From contig NZ_UQRQ01000011.1 of NCBI RefSeq assembly GCF_900543425.1, positions 56,828 through 120,827 of the forward strand: a stretch of DNA of 64,000 bases, given 5' to 3'. Positions 9,939-17,878 of the stretch are shown here, piece by piece. The stretch comes from an uncultured Sanguibacteroides sp. Lineage in GTDB: Bacteria > Bacteroidota > Bacteroidia > Bacteroidales > Marinifilaceae. Each line of letters begins with the position of its first letter. The first letter of the stretch is position 1. Both the position numbers and the translations under genes were made by a program. The notes beneath the pieces were generated by a model, which was not told the DNA's origin, made no database searches, and saw nothing but the letters and a program-made list of their open reading frames with translations.

Positions 9939-10057
9939 GATTTACGATTTACAACTATACTGATTTAACGATTGGGTGCTAAACAGTGGATTTTCAATTG
10001 GTAATCTCCTGAATTCCATACTCACCCCATCTATTAATCCTTATTTAATCGTAAATC
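9939..10057. repeat. Intergenic inverted repeat of the GATTTACGATT family
   Basis: GATTTACGATT (9939-9949) and its exact reverse complement (10047-10057) enclose about 97 bp between serA and the DUF1015 gene. The same arm sequence recurs around 11059-11128. It may be a 3'-end or processing element. Confidence 0.55.
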
Positions 10058-10070
10058 CAAATTTATAATC

Positions 10071-10991
10071 TTATTTGTTTACTTTAAATTTCTGATCGCC
10101 TTTCTCGAAGAAATTAACGATCTGATGCGCTGCAGCCAAACCTGCGTTCACGTTAGCCTCTTCTGTCTGAGCTCCCATCTTTTTAGGAGTAGTAAAGAAA
10201 CGACCTTCGAATTTACTGAAACAATCACATACCGGAGCAATATCGGTGATGTAGTGGAAATCGTTTCTCTCCTCCATCAACTTAGCCAAACCTTCTTCGT
10301 CAATTACTTCCTGACGGGCCGTATTTACCAAAACAGCTCCCTTCGGCATGTCTTTCAACAAATTGTAATTGATCGATTTTTTGGTTTGTTCCGTTGCCGG
10401 GATATGCAATGAAATGTATTGACATTTTTTATACATCTCTTCTGCAGAGTGCAATGGAGTCGCACCAGCGGCTTTGATTTGCTCATCTGTCATGAAAGGA
10501 TCAAAAGCATATACTTCCATACCGAAACCGCGAGCGATACGTCCAACATTCTGACCTACGTTTCCATAAGCATGAATACCGATCGTCTTATCTTTCAACT
10601 CGGAACCTGATTTCCCGTTATAGAAATTACGGGCCATGTAAACCATCATACCGAAAGCTAATTCAGCAACGGCATTTGAATTCTGTCCCGGAGTATTCAT
10701 GGCAACAATGCCACGTGCTGTACAAGCAGCCAAATCGATATTATCATATCCGGCTCCTGCACGAACGATTACTTTCAAATTCTTGGCAGCGTCGATCACC
10801 TCTTTAGTCGCTTTATCAGAACGAATAATCATAGCATCCACATCAGCAACAGCTGCAAGCAACTCTGCCTGTGAACTATATTTTTCCAATAAAACGAACT
10901 CATATCCCTGAGCTTCAACAATCTCTTTAATTCCTTTTACGGCAACAGCTGCAAACGGTTTTTCTGTTGCGACTAAAACTTTCTTTGCCAT
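10071..10991 (-). CDS. serA: D-3-phosphoglycerate dehydrogenase, short Bacteroides type
   Basis: This 306-residue NAD-dependent dehydrogenase catalyses the first step of serine synthesis. It has the Rossmann glycines in HAYGNVGQNVGR (about 140-151) and the substrate/cofactor arginine in NTARQEV (Arg226). It lacks any ACT or ASB regulatory domain, so the usual allosteric serine inhibition is not expected. The normal catalytic His in TPHxG is replaced by lysine (TPKKMG, 268-273), and the usual partner Glu region is also altered. Placement between serC and the DUF1015 gene supports the serine role. Confidence 0.88.
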   Translation of the reverse strand: MAKKVLVATEKPFAAVAVKGIKEIVEAQGYEFVLLEKYSSQAELLAAVADVDAMIIRSDKATKEVIDAAKNLKVIVRAGAGYDNIDLAACTARGIVAMNTPGQNSNAVAELAFGMMVYMARNFYNGKSGSELKDKTIGIHAYGNVGQNVGRIARGFGMEVYAFDPFMTDEQIKAAGATPLHSAEEMYKKCQYISLHIPATEQTKKSINYNLLKDMPKGAVLVNTARQEVIDEEGLAKLMEERNDFHYITDIAPVCDCFSKFEGRFFTTPKKMGAQTEEANVNAGLAAAHQIVNFFEKGDQKFKVNK

Positions 10992-11058
10992 CTCGATAAA
11001 TTTTAAATCACGACTTTTCCGAAACGGGAAACATCGTATGTTTTAATAATAAAAAAAA

Positions 11059-11128
11059 AGATTTACGATTCCGGATCACAATCCGTTTGCCAAAAGCAAA
11101 CCGAATGTAGATCTAAAATCGTAAATCT
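11059..11128 (-). terminator. Three-way-junction-like intergenic element and terminator between serC and serA
   Basis: A perfect 12-bp outer stem (AGATTTACGATT / AATCGTAAATCT) encloses two smaller hairpins, CGGAT/ATCCG and GTTTGC/GCAAAC. Read on the minus strand the structure runs directly into a run of T, so it can act as a terminator 7 bp after the serC stop. serA would then need its own promoter or readthrough. Confidence 0.6.
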
Positions 11129-11135
11129 ATAATCA

Positions 11136-12209
11136 TTAAATATGTTTTGCTTCAAATTCTTGCATGGCAGCAATCAAAGCTTTTACATCTTCAATCGTAC
11201 ATGCATTATAGGTAGAAGCACGGAATCCACCTACAGAACGGTGACCTTTAAGACCTACCAAATTCTTAGATTTTGCAAAATCAAGGAATTCTTTCTCCAA
11301 AGACTCGTATCCTTCTCTCAACAAGAACGGAATATTCATTCTGGAACGAGAGCCTTCTTTAACAACAGGACGGAATACCTTACTTCTCTCCAATTCAGCA
11401 TACACCATGTCGGCTCTTTCAATAGCCAATTTCTCCATAGCTTTTACTCCTCCCATTGCCTTTACCCATTTCAAGGTCTCTTTTACCCCAAAAATATTGA
11501 TACAAGGAGGTGTATTATACATAGATTCTTTATCTACATGAGTCTGATACCGCAACATCGTCGGAATCATTCTGTCTTTTACCACGTTATTCAAGAAATC
11601 ATTCTTAATGATTACAAAAGTAACACCGGCAGGTCCGAGGTTCTTTTGACAACCACCGTAGATCATAGCGTATTTGGCCACATCAACCGGACGGCTGCAA
11701 ATATCGGAAGACATATCCGCGATCAAAGGCACCGGAGAAGTCGGATCTTCAAAAATTTCAGTACCGCGAATGGTATTGTTTGAAGTAATGTGCATATAAT
11801 CCACATCAGAAGGAATGGTAAATTTCGGATAATAGGTAAATCCGTCAGCTTCAGAAGAAGCCACAATTTCCACTTCTCCCCACATTTTAGCCTCTTTAAT
11901 GGCAGCCGTAGACCAGGTTCCGGTATTCACGTAAGCAGCTTTCTTGTTTAAGAAGTTGTACGGAATCATACAAAACTGCATACTGGCACCACCCCCTAAG
12001 AAGAGTACAGAATAACCTTCCGGAATGTTCAACACCTCTTTGAATAAAGCAACAGCTTCATCGTAAACTGCCTGAAAATCAGCAGAACGGTGAGATACCT
12101 CCATAATAGATTGACCCGTGTTTCCGAATTCAAGAGCAGCTTTTGATACATTTTCCAATGTAGAATCCGGTAGTTTACAAGGACCGGCATTAAAAATATG
12201 TTTTCTCAT
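11136..12209 (-). CDS. serC: Phosphoserine aminotransferase
   Basis: This 357-residue class V aminotransferase converts 3-phosphohydroxypyruvate and glutamate to phosphoserine and 2-oxoglutarate, and usually also serves pyridoxal phosphate synthesis. The N-terminus FNAGPCKLP is characteristic. The PLP lysine is expected at Lys189 in GGCQKNLGPAG, and the GGGASMQF phosphate-binding loop is at 72-79. Length is normal. It is the first gene of the leftward serC-serA-DUF1015 cluster. Confidence 0.96.
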   Translation of the reverse strand: MRKHIFNAGPCKLPDSTLENVSKAALEFGNTGQSIMEVSHRSADFQAVYDEAVALFKEVLNIPEGYSVLFLGGGASMQFCMIPYNFLNKKAAYVNTGTWSTAAIKEAKMWGEVEIVASSEADGFTYYPKFTIPSDVDYMHITSNNTIRGTEIFEDPTSPVPLIADMSSDICSRPVDVAKYAMIYGGCQKNLGPAGVTFVIIKNDFLNNVVKDRMIPTMLRYQTHVDKESMYNTPPCINIFGVKETLKWVKAMGGVKAMEKLAIERADMVYAELERSKVFRPVVKEGSRSRMNIPFLLREGYESLEKEFLDFAKSKNLVGLKGHRSVGGFRASTYNACTIEDVKALIAAMQEFEAKHI

Positions 12210-12397
12210 TACTAAAATTATTTAATAGATTTAATACGAAAATCTTATTTATAAAAACACTACAAATATGCGAAATAAGTCTGTATAAAAAACCTTTTTA
12301 CCGTTTTTTTATTCGTTTTTCTTATTTACTGAAAATCAAATAGCTTACCTCCTTCTAAAAGCTCTTTACAAACCCATTTTTCACCTAAAAAAGGGAA

Positions 12398-12415
12398 GCA
12401 TCCGTCTCCGGATGC
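12398..12415 (-). terminator. Terminator of gcvT
   Basis: On the minus strand GCATCCG-GAGA-CGGATGC is followed by TTCCC and a run of T, 30 bp past the gcvT stop. Confidence 0.8.
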
Positions 12416-12445
12416 CTCTCTGATTATTCCACTCCATGCATCCGA

Positions 12446-13543
12446 TTAAAAGAACGGCGTCTTTACAATCTTTGCCTTAAGAGCTTTATTTCTTACCCGA
12501 ATATAAATTTCAGTATCCAATTTATGGAAACCACTCTTCACGTATCCGGTTCCGATCGATTTTCCAGTCCAAGGAGAAACAGTTCCGGAACAAACGACTC
12601 CGATCTCATTTCCTTCGGCATCTTCGATTACATATCCCTGACGGGCAATACCTTTATCCAATAATTCAAACGGCTTCATGTAACGAGAAGGTTTATCCGC
12701 CTTCAATTTCTCGTGATAAGCCCGATTGATAAAATCGTTTCCCGGAACGAATTTGGTGATCCAGCCCAAACCAGCCTCTATCGGAGAGTGTGTATCGTCA
12801 ATTTCATGTCCGTATAAACAGAAACCAGCCTCTAAACGTAAAGTATCCCGAGCTCCTAATCCTGCCGGTTTAATACCGAATTCAGCCCCGGCTTCGAATA
12901 CGGCGTTCCAAATCTTATCCGCGTCTTTATTATAAGCGTAAATTTCACATCCACCCGCCCCGGTATAACCGGTGGTGGAAAATATCACTTTATCTACTCC
13001 GGCAAAAGGAATCTCCTGGAATGTATAATACTCCATGTCCTCAACATTTGCCGTTGTCAATTTTTGCATCGCTTTTAAAGCCAAAGGTCCCTGAACTGCT
13101 AACTGACAAATATTATCCGATGCATTTTCCAGGTCCGTATCGATATTCATTCCCAACTCTTTAGCCCATTTGGTACACCATGCCCAATCCTTGTCAATAT
13201 TGGCAGCATTTACTACCAGCAAATATTTTTCAGCACTAAAGCGATATACCAAAAGATCATCCACAACTCCACCTGTCTCATTGGGGAAACAACTATATTG
13301 AACTTTTCCGTCTGTCAATGCGGCTACGTCATTGGAGGTCAATTTCTGTACCAGTTCAAAAGCCTTGGGACCCTTCACCCAAAATTCACCCATATGAGAA
13401 ACATCAAATACCCCGACTTTTTCCCGAACTGTATTGTGTTCTTCCTTTATACCAGTATATTCTATTGGCATATTGTAACCGGCAAAAGGAGCCATTCTCG
13501 CTCCAAGTGCTTCATGGAAATGTGTAAAAACGGTAGTTTTCAT
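12446..13543 (-). CDS. gcvT: Aminomethyltransferase, glycine cleavage system T protein
   Basis: This protein transfers the aminomethyl carbon from the lipoyl H protein to tetrahydrofolate. I place the start at the ATG at 13541-13543, giving 365 residues beginning MKTTVFTHFHEALGARM. The open frame extends 61 codons further upstream, but that part is AT-rich, low in complexity and unlike the family. Typical motifs are MPIEYTGIKEEH, FDVSHMGEF, GYTGAGGCEIY and GLGARDTLRLEAG. The gene stands alone; H and P proteins are not in the window. Confidence 0.94.
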   Translation of the reverse strand: MKTTVFTHFHEALGARMAPFAGYNMPIEYTGIKEEHNTVREKVGVFDVSHMGEFWVKGPKAFELVQKLTSNDVAALTDGKVQYSCFPNETGGVVDDLLVYRFSAEKYLLVVNAANIDKDWAWCTKWAKELGMNIDTDLENASDNICQLAVQGPLALKAMQKLTTANVEDMEYYTFQEIPFAGVDKVIFSTTGYTGAGGCEIYAYNKDADKIWNAVFEAGAEFGIKPAGLGARDTLRLEAGFCLYGHEIDDTHSPIEAGLGWITKFVPGNDFINRAYHEKLKADKPSRYMKPFELLDKGIARQGYVIEDAEGNEIGVVCSGTVSPWTGKSIGTGYVKSGFHKLDTEIYIRVRNKALKAKIVKTPFF

Positions 13544-13690
13544 TTTATCTGTTATTTTTATATTTATATTATTTTTCGCACGTTGTGTTAAACGTTCCGC
13601 AAAGTTAAAATTTTTATTTATCCTTGCCACCCTTTCATTAAAAATATTGTCTTTCGGATTATTCTGTTTTTTATTCCAATAAAAAATGAT

Positions 13691-13698
13691 TACTTTTG
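13691..13698 (+). promoter_or_regulatory. Candidate -7 box for the STAS gene
   Basis: TACTTTTG matches the Bacteroidetes -7 consensus TAnnTTTG exactly, about 100 bp before the STAS gene start. The -33 region is only T-rich. Confidence 0.45.
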
Positions 13699-13795
13699 TA
13701 ACATAGTACCCGGATAAAGGGCCCAAAAAACAATATCTTTTCGAATGAAAAACATAAACTACGATAAATATTAATCCTTAAAAAACCGATTAACA

Positions 13796-14134
13796 ATGAT
13801 TCTCAATGTAATAGAACAAAACGGAATTACTCTTGTCGAGTTTGTGGATGTAACCCGATTCACACTATCCATCGCCGACGAAGTAAAACAACAACTCAGA
13901 CCACTTTTAAACAACAAGGAGTGTAAAATGGTTTTTGATCTCCATGGAATTGATTTTATCGATAGTAGTGGTATCGGTTGTATTATTGCTTTATTCAAGA
14001 CTGCCAAAAGTATCGGATCTACCCTGAAACTATGTAATCTTACCCCAGAAGTGTTAGAAATCTTCAAATTATTGCACTTGCAGGTAATCTTCGATATTAC
14101 CGGAACCAGAGAAACTTGTTTACAATCGATGTAA
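13796..14134 (+). CDS. STAS-domain protein, anti-sigma factor antagonist type
   Basis: This 112-residue single STAS domain resembles SpoIIAA/RsbV proteins. The core motif FDLHGIDFIDSSGIG (47-61) contains the serine (57 or 58) that partner kinases phosphorylate in this family. It has no membrane or transporter part, so it is a free antagonist. No anti-sigma kinase or phosphatase gene is adjacent. It is monocistronic between divergent gcvT and convergent arcB. In Bacteroidetes such proteins may act in partner-switching outside sigma-B systems; the partner is unknown. Confidence 0.88.
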   Translation: MILNVIEQNGITLVEFVDVTRFTLSIADEVKQQLRPLLNNKECKMVFDLHGIDFIDSSGIGCIIALFKTAKSIGSTLKLCNLTPEVLEIFKLLHLQVIFDITGTRETCLQSM

Positions 14135-14165
14135 AAAAAAAGCGGGTAAAAACCCGCTTTTTTTT
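14134..14165. terminator. Bidirectional terminator between the STAS gene and arcB
   Basis: A-run, AGCGGGT-AAAA-ACCCGCT and T-run form a symmetric hairpin between convergent genes. It can terminate in both directions. Confidence 0.9.
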
Positions 14166-14180
14166 CATTTATCTTATCAT

Positions 14181-15182
14181 TTAGTCTCCTAATGTAGCGA
14201 CCATAACAGCTTTAATCGTATGCATCCGGTTTTCGGCCTCATCAAACACGATTGAATTTTCAGATTCAAATACCTCTTCGGTTACTTCGATTCCATCCAT
14301 TCCGAACTGTTTGTGCACGTCACGTCCTACTTGGGTCTCCAGATTATGATATGCCGGTAAACAATGCATGAATTTACAATTCTTGTTTCCGGTCATTTCC
14401 ATTACTTTCTTATTCACCTGATACGGGGTCAAGAGTTTGATTCTCTCCGCCCAAACTTCTGCAGGCTCGCCCATGGATACCCATACATCCGTATACAAGA
14501 AGTCGCAACCTTTCACACCAGCTTCAACATTATCCGTAATTGTTACTTTGGCTCCGGTTTCCTTGGCAATCTCCTGACAAGTAGCAACTAATTCGGCATC
14601 GGGCTGCAATCCTTTCGGAGCAATAATACGTACATCCATTCCCATTTTAGCTCCACCGACCATCAACGAATTACCCATGTTAAAACGAGCATCTCCGAGA
14701 TAAGCAAAAGTAATCTGATTCAATGGTTTATCCGAATGCTCCATCATGGTCAGGAAGTCAGCCAATATCTGAGTCGGATGGAACTCATTCGTCAATCCGT
14801 TCCACACGGGCACTCCCGCGTACTCGGCCAGCTCTTCAACAGTTTTCTGGGCAAATCCGCGATATTCGATTCCGTCGTACATACGTCCCAGTACGCGAGC
14901 CGTATCCTTCATCGATTCTTTTACGCCGATCTGAGATCCGGAAGGACCCAGGTAAGTCACATGAGCACCTTGATCATAAGCGGCTACCTCAAAAGCACAA
15001 CGAGTACGAGTAGATGTTTTTTCAAATATCAAAGCGATATTTTTTCCTTTCAAACGAGGTTGTTCTGTTCCTGCATACTTTGCCTTTTTCAAATCCGCAG
15101 CCAAATCCAACATGTATTTAATCTCTTTCGGAGTGAAGTCCAATAACTTCAAAAAATTCCTGTTTCTTAAATTAAAAGCCAT
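14181..15182 (-). CDS. arcB: Ornithine carbamoyltransferase, probably catabolic
   Basis: The 333-residue enzyme interconverts citrulline plus phosphate with ornithine plus carbamoyl phosphate. Carbamoyl-phosphate motif STRTR is at 57-61, the catalytic HCLP loop at 273-276, and the ornithine-specific DVWVSMG motif near 232-238. The sequence is of classical OTCase type, not the N-succinylornithine enzyme used for arginine synthesis in many Bacteroides. A carbamate kinase gene lies 116 bp upstream on the same strand, so a citrulline-degrading, ATP-yielding role is favoured. Arginine deiminase (arcA) is not in the window. Confidence 0.92.
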   Translation of the reverse strand: MAFNLRNRNFLKLLDFTPKEIKYMLDLAADLKKAKYAGTEQPRLKGKNIALIFEKTSTRTRCAFEVAAYDQGAHVTYLGPSGSQIGVKESMKDTARVLGRMYDGIEYRGFAQKTVEELAEYAGVPVWNGLTNEFHPTQILADFLTMMEHSDKPLNQITFAYLGDARFNMGNSLMVGGAKMGMDVRIIAPKGLQPDAELVATCQEIAKETGAKVTITDNVEAGVKGCDFLYTDVWVSMGEPAEVWAERIKLLTPYQVNKKVMEMTGNKNCKFMHCLPAYHNLETQVGRDVHKQFGMDGIEVTEEVFESENSIVFDEAENRMHTIKAVMVATLGD

Positions 15183-15298
15183 ACTAATATAATTTTAGAT
15201 TTATGATTTTAGATTTTAATAGGGGAAAAAACGATGTTCTTTCCTCTATAAAATTTCGCCAAATTTACAATATAGAAGCGAGAATAGAAAGTGAAAAA

Positions 15299-16267
15299 TC
15301 ATCTTCTATCGTCTTCGTATTCCATTGTTATTTTTGAACCGTATTTTTTATCTTCCAACTTCGTGGCCTCCGTAATCACGGCTTTCAATCCGCCATTCTT
15401 TACAAAACGTAAACAAGCTCTGATTTTGGGTGCCATACTACCTTCTGCAAAAGTTCCATCCTCCAGGTATTTTACCGTATCGGCATAATCCAAAAACTCC
15501 AATACCTGTTGAGTCGGTTTTTTATAATCCTTATAGATATAAGGTACATCCGTCAAAATATAAAATTCGTCTGCTTTCACTCGATTACCCACCATGGAAG
15601 AAGCCAAATCCTTATCGATTACACCTTCTAACGGTTTAATTTCACCCTGTTCATCCAAATACACCGGAATTCCTCCTCCTCCCGTGGTAATAACGATATT
15701 CCCTTCCCGAGCCAGACGCTCCACTAACTCCGCGTTCATAAAGTCAATCGGATCCGGAGAAGGAACAACTCGTCTCCAACCTCCCTCAACCTTAATCTCC
15801 TCTTTAAACACCCAACCTTTTTCCTTTGCCAATTTGTCGGCTTCATCCTTCATGTAGATTTTTCCAACACGCTTGGTAGGATTATGCATTGCAGGATCAT
15901 TTTTATCCACGATAACCTGCGACACCATAGAGATCACGTTACGTTTGATCCCGTGTTTTTTTAAGATATTACGCAAATTACGTTCGATCATGTATCCGAT
16001 CTGCCCCTGCGTATAAGCCACACACACGTCCAACGGCATAGCTGCATTTCCATATTTTTCCACACCGGCAGCATTATCCATCAAAACATTTCCGACTTGC
16101 GGACCATTTCCGTGAGAAATGATAAGGTTATATCCATCTTTCAGTAAAAAGATTAAATTCTCCAAAGTGTCAATCGTGTTCGCGTTTTGCTCCTCGATTG
16201 TTCCCTTTTGATTTCCTCTCAGCAAAGCGTTACCACCCAGGGCAACCACAGCCAGTTTCTTTTCCAT
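15299..16267 (-). CDS. arcC: Carbamate kinase
   Basis: The 322-residue enzyme makes ATP from carbamoyl phosphate and ADP. It has the amino-acid-kinase start VVALGGNALL (7-16), the ISHGNGPQVG motif, and TTGGGGIPV near the middle. Length is normal. It precedes the ornithine carbamoyltransferase gene on the minus strand; together they complete the last two steps of the arginine deiminase pathway. Confidence 0.95.
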   Translation of the reverse strand: MEKKLAVVALGGNALLRGNQKGTIEEQNANTIDTLENLIFLLKDGYNLIISHGNGPQVGNVLMDNAAGVEKYGNAAMPLDVCVAYTQGQIGYMIERNLRNILKKHGIKRNVISMVSQVIVDKNDPAMHNPTKRVGKIYMKDEADKLAKEKGWVFKEEIKVEGGWRRVVPSPDPIDFMNAELVERLAREGNIVITTGGGGIPVYLDEQGEIKPLEGVIDKDLASSMVGNRVKADEFYILTDVPYIYKDYKKPTQQVLEFLDYADTVKYLEDGTFAEGSMAPKIRACLRFVKNGGLKAVITEATKLEDKKYGSKITMEYEDDRR

Positions 16268-16504
16268 ACAACAACTTTTATAATTATTTTTCTAACTCTT
16301 TTCAATGCTTCATTTTCGTCCACAAAGCTAACGAAATAAGTCATATGAAAAATAGGTAAATTCCATTTTTATTCCCAAGCAACATACTGATTATTAACTA
16401 TATGTATAAATATTCTCTCCGTTTTTATAAATATGCAGCGCAAAATCGACCTTTTCCTGTATAAAAATTTCCAATAGAACTTTCATTTAACTTTCTCTTT
16501 TTCG

Positions 16505-16512
16505 TATCTTTG
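16505..16512 (+). promoter_or_regulatory. -7 box abutting the start codon of the divIC/ftsB-like gene
   Basis: TATCTTTG is an exact TAnnTTTG box ending four bases before the ATG at 16517, with TTTC 20 bp upstream as a weak -33 element. The transcript would be leaderless or nearly so. Confidence 0.6.
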
Positions 16513-16516
16513 CCAT

Positions 16517-16828
16517 ATGCAAGGCGAAAAAAAACAACCTATCCGGTACTTTTTTCAACGATTCGCAAACAAGTACACGTTTGTTACTCTGGTGTTTGTC
16601 ATCTGGATCGTTTTATTCGATAAATACAGTTTTATCGATAAGATTCAATTACAATCCAAAATTCTCAAACTGGAAAGCGAAAAGCGATATTACATGAAAA
16701 AAATTGAAGAGGATAACCGGAAAAAAGAGGAATTGTTGAGTAACCGTGATAATCTCGAAAAATTCGCGAGAGAACAGTATTTAATGAAAAATGAAAATGA
16801 GGATATTTTCATTATAATAAAAAAGTAA
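16517..16828 (+). CDS. divIC: Septum formation initiator protein, FtsB/DivIC type
   Basis: This 103-residue bitopic protein has a short basic cytoplasmic N-terminus, one membrane segment (about 21-39) and an extracytoplasmic coiled coil (about 42-80) ending in the family motif FAREQYLM. Such proteins join FtsL and FtsQ in the divisome. The promoter -7 box lies four bases before the ATG, so no ribosome binding site fits. A later start would remove the membrane segment. Confidence 0.85.
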   Translation: MQGEKKQPIRYFFQRFANKYTFVTLVFVIWIVLFDKYSFIDKIQLQSKILKLESEKRYYMKKIEEDNRKKEELLSNRDNLEKFAREQYLMKNENEDIFIIIKK

Positions 16829-16833
16829 ACGTA

Positions 16834-17259
16834 TTGGGAAGAATTGTTGCTATCGATTACGGGAAAAAACGGGTTGGAGTTGCCGCAACAGATCCTTGTC
16901 GTATTATTGCCAACGGCATCGCAACAGTCGGATCACATGAAATTTTACAATTTCTGGAAGATTACATTTCCAAAGAAACGGTTGATCTGTTTGTCGTGGG
17001 CTACCCGAAGCAATTGAATAACACGGACTCCGAGAGTATGGTTTATATCAAACCTTTTCTCACGGCATTAAAACGAAAATTTCCAACCATTCCCGTGGAA
17101 ATGTACGACGAACGGTTTACCTCCGTATTAGCCCATAAAGCCTTACTGGAAGGAGGAGCTAAAAAGAAACAAAGGCAGAACAAAGCGATCGTCGATACCA
17201 TCAGCGCAACGATCATTCTACAGTCTTATATGGAAAAACAACGAAATTTAAACATTTAA
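16834..17259 (+). CDS. ruvX: Putative pre-16S rRNA nuclease / Holliday junction resolvase, YqgF-RuvX family
   Basis: This 141-residue RNase H-like protein begins GRIVAIDYGKKRVGVA, with the conserved first aspartate (Asp7), and has the second acidic motif in MYDERFTS and the terminal DTISATIILQ. YqgF proteins mature the 5' end of 16S rRNA; resolvase activity has also been proposed. The start is a TTG six bases after the previous stop, suggesting translational coupling; no in-frame ATG keeps the first strand. Confidence 0.9.
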   Translation: MGRIVAIDYGKKRVGVAATDPCRIIANGIATVGSHEILQFLEDYISKETVDLFVVGYPKQLNNTDSESMVYIKPFLTALKRKFPTIPVEMYDERFTSVLAHKALLEGGAKKKQRQNKAIVDTISATIILQSYMEKQRNLNI

Positions 17260-17262
17260 TAT

Positions 17263-17817
17263 ATGCTTTTACCTATTTATATCTACGGACATCCGATCCT
17301 TCGAAAAATATCAGAAGATATTACGCCCGATTACGAGGGACTGCCTAAATTATTGGAAGATATGTGGCAAACCATGTATGAATCGGATGGCGTAGGGCTC
17401 GCTGCACCCCAGATCGGAAAAAACATCCGTATCTTCGTGATAGACGGTACTCCGTTTGAAGAATACGACCCCCGGTGTAAAGATTTTAAAAAGGCCTTCA
17501 TCAACGCCCACATCATAGAGCGGACAGGGGAGAACGTATTACAAAACGAAGGATGTCTCAGCATCCCCGGAATTCACGAGGATGTTCTTAGAAAAGACAA
17601 AATTAAAATTGCTTATAAAGACGAAAATTGGGAGGATCATGTGGAAGAATTCGAAGGGATGTGCGCTCGTATCATACAACACGAATACGATCATTTGGAT
17701 GGGATAGTATTCACGGATCATCTTTCCGTATTGAAAAAAAGACTATTAAAGAGCAAGCTGAATAATATCAGCGCCGGTAAATTTAAAATAGACTACAGAG
17801 TCGTATTGCCGAAATAA
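17263..17817 (+). CDS. def: Peptide deformylase
   Basis: This 184-residue metalloenzyme removes the formyl group from nascent proteins. The three family motifs are intact: GVGLAAPQIG (43-52), EGCLSIPG with the metal-binding Cys98, and QHEYDHLDG with His140, Glu141 and His144. Length is typical. It starts three bases after ruvX, within the same housekeeping operon. Confidence 0.96.
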   Translation: MLLPIYIYGHPILRKISEDITPDYEGLPKLLEDMWQTMYESDGVGLAAPQIGKNIRIFVIDGTPFEEYDPRCKDFKKAFINAHIIERTGENVLQNEGCLSIPGIHEDVLRKDKIKIAYKDENWEDHVEEFEGMCARIIQHEYDHLDGIVFTDHLSVLKKRLLKSKLNNISAGKFKIDYRVVLPK

Positions 17818-17834
17818 TTCAGGCCCTCCATAAG

Positions 17835-17878
17835 AACATACGCTGTAGTTTATTCATTATAAACCAATTGCGTATGTT
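17835..17878 (+). promoter_or_regulatory. Inverted repeat spanning the comEC start codon
   Basis: AACATACGC (17835-17843) and its exact complement GCGTATGTT (17870-17878) could form a 9-bp stem that buries the ATG at 17874. This may limit translation of comEC. Confidence 0.4.
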
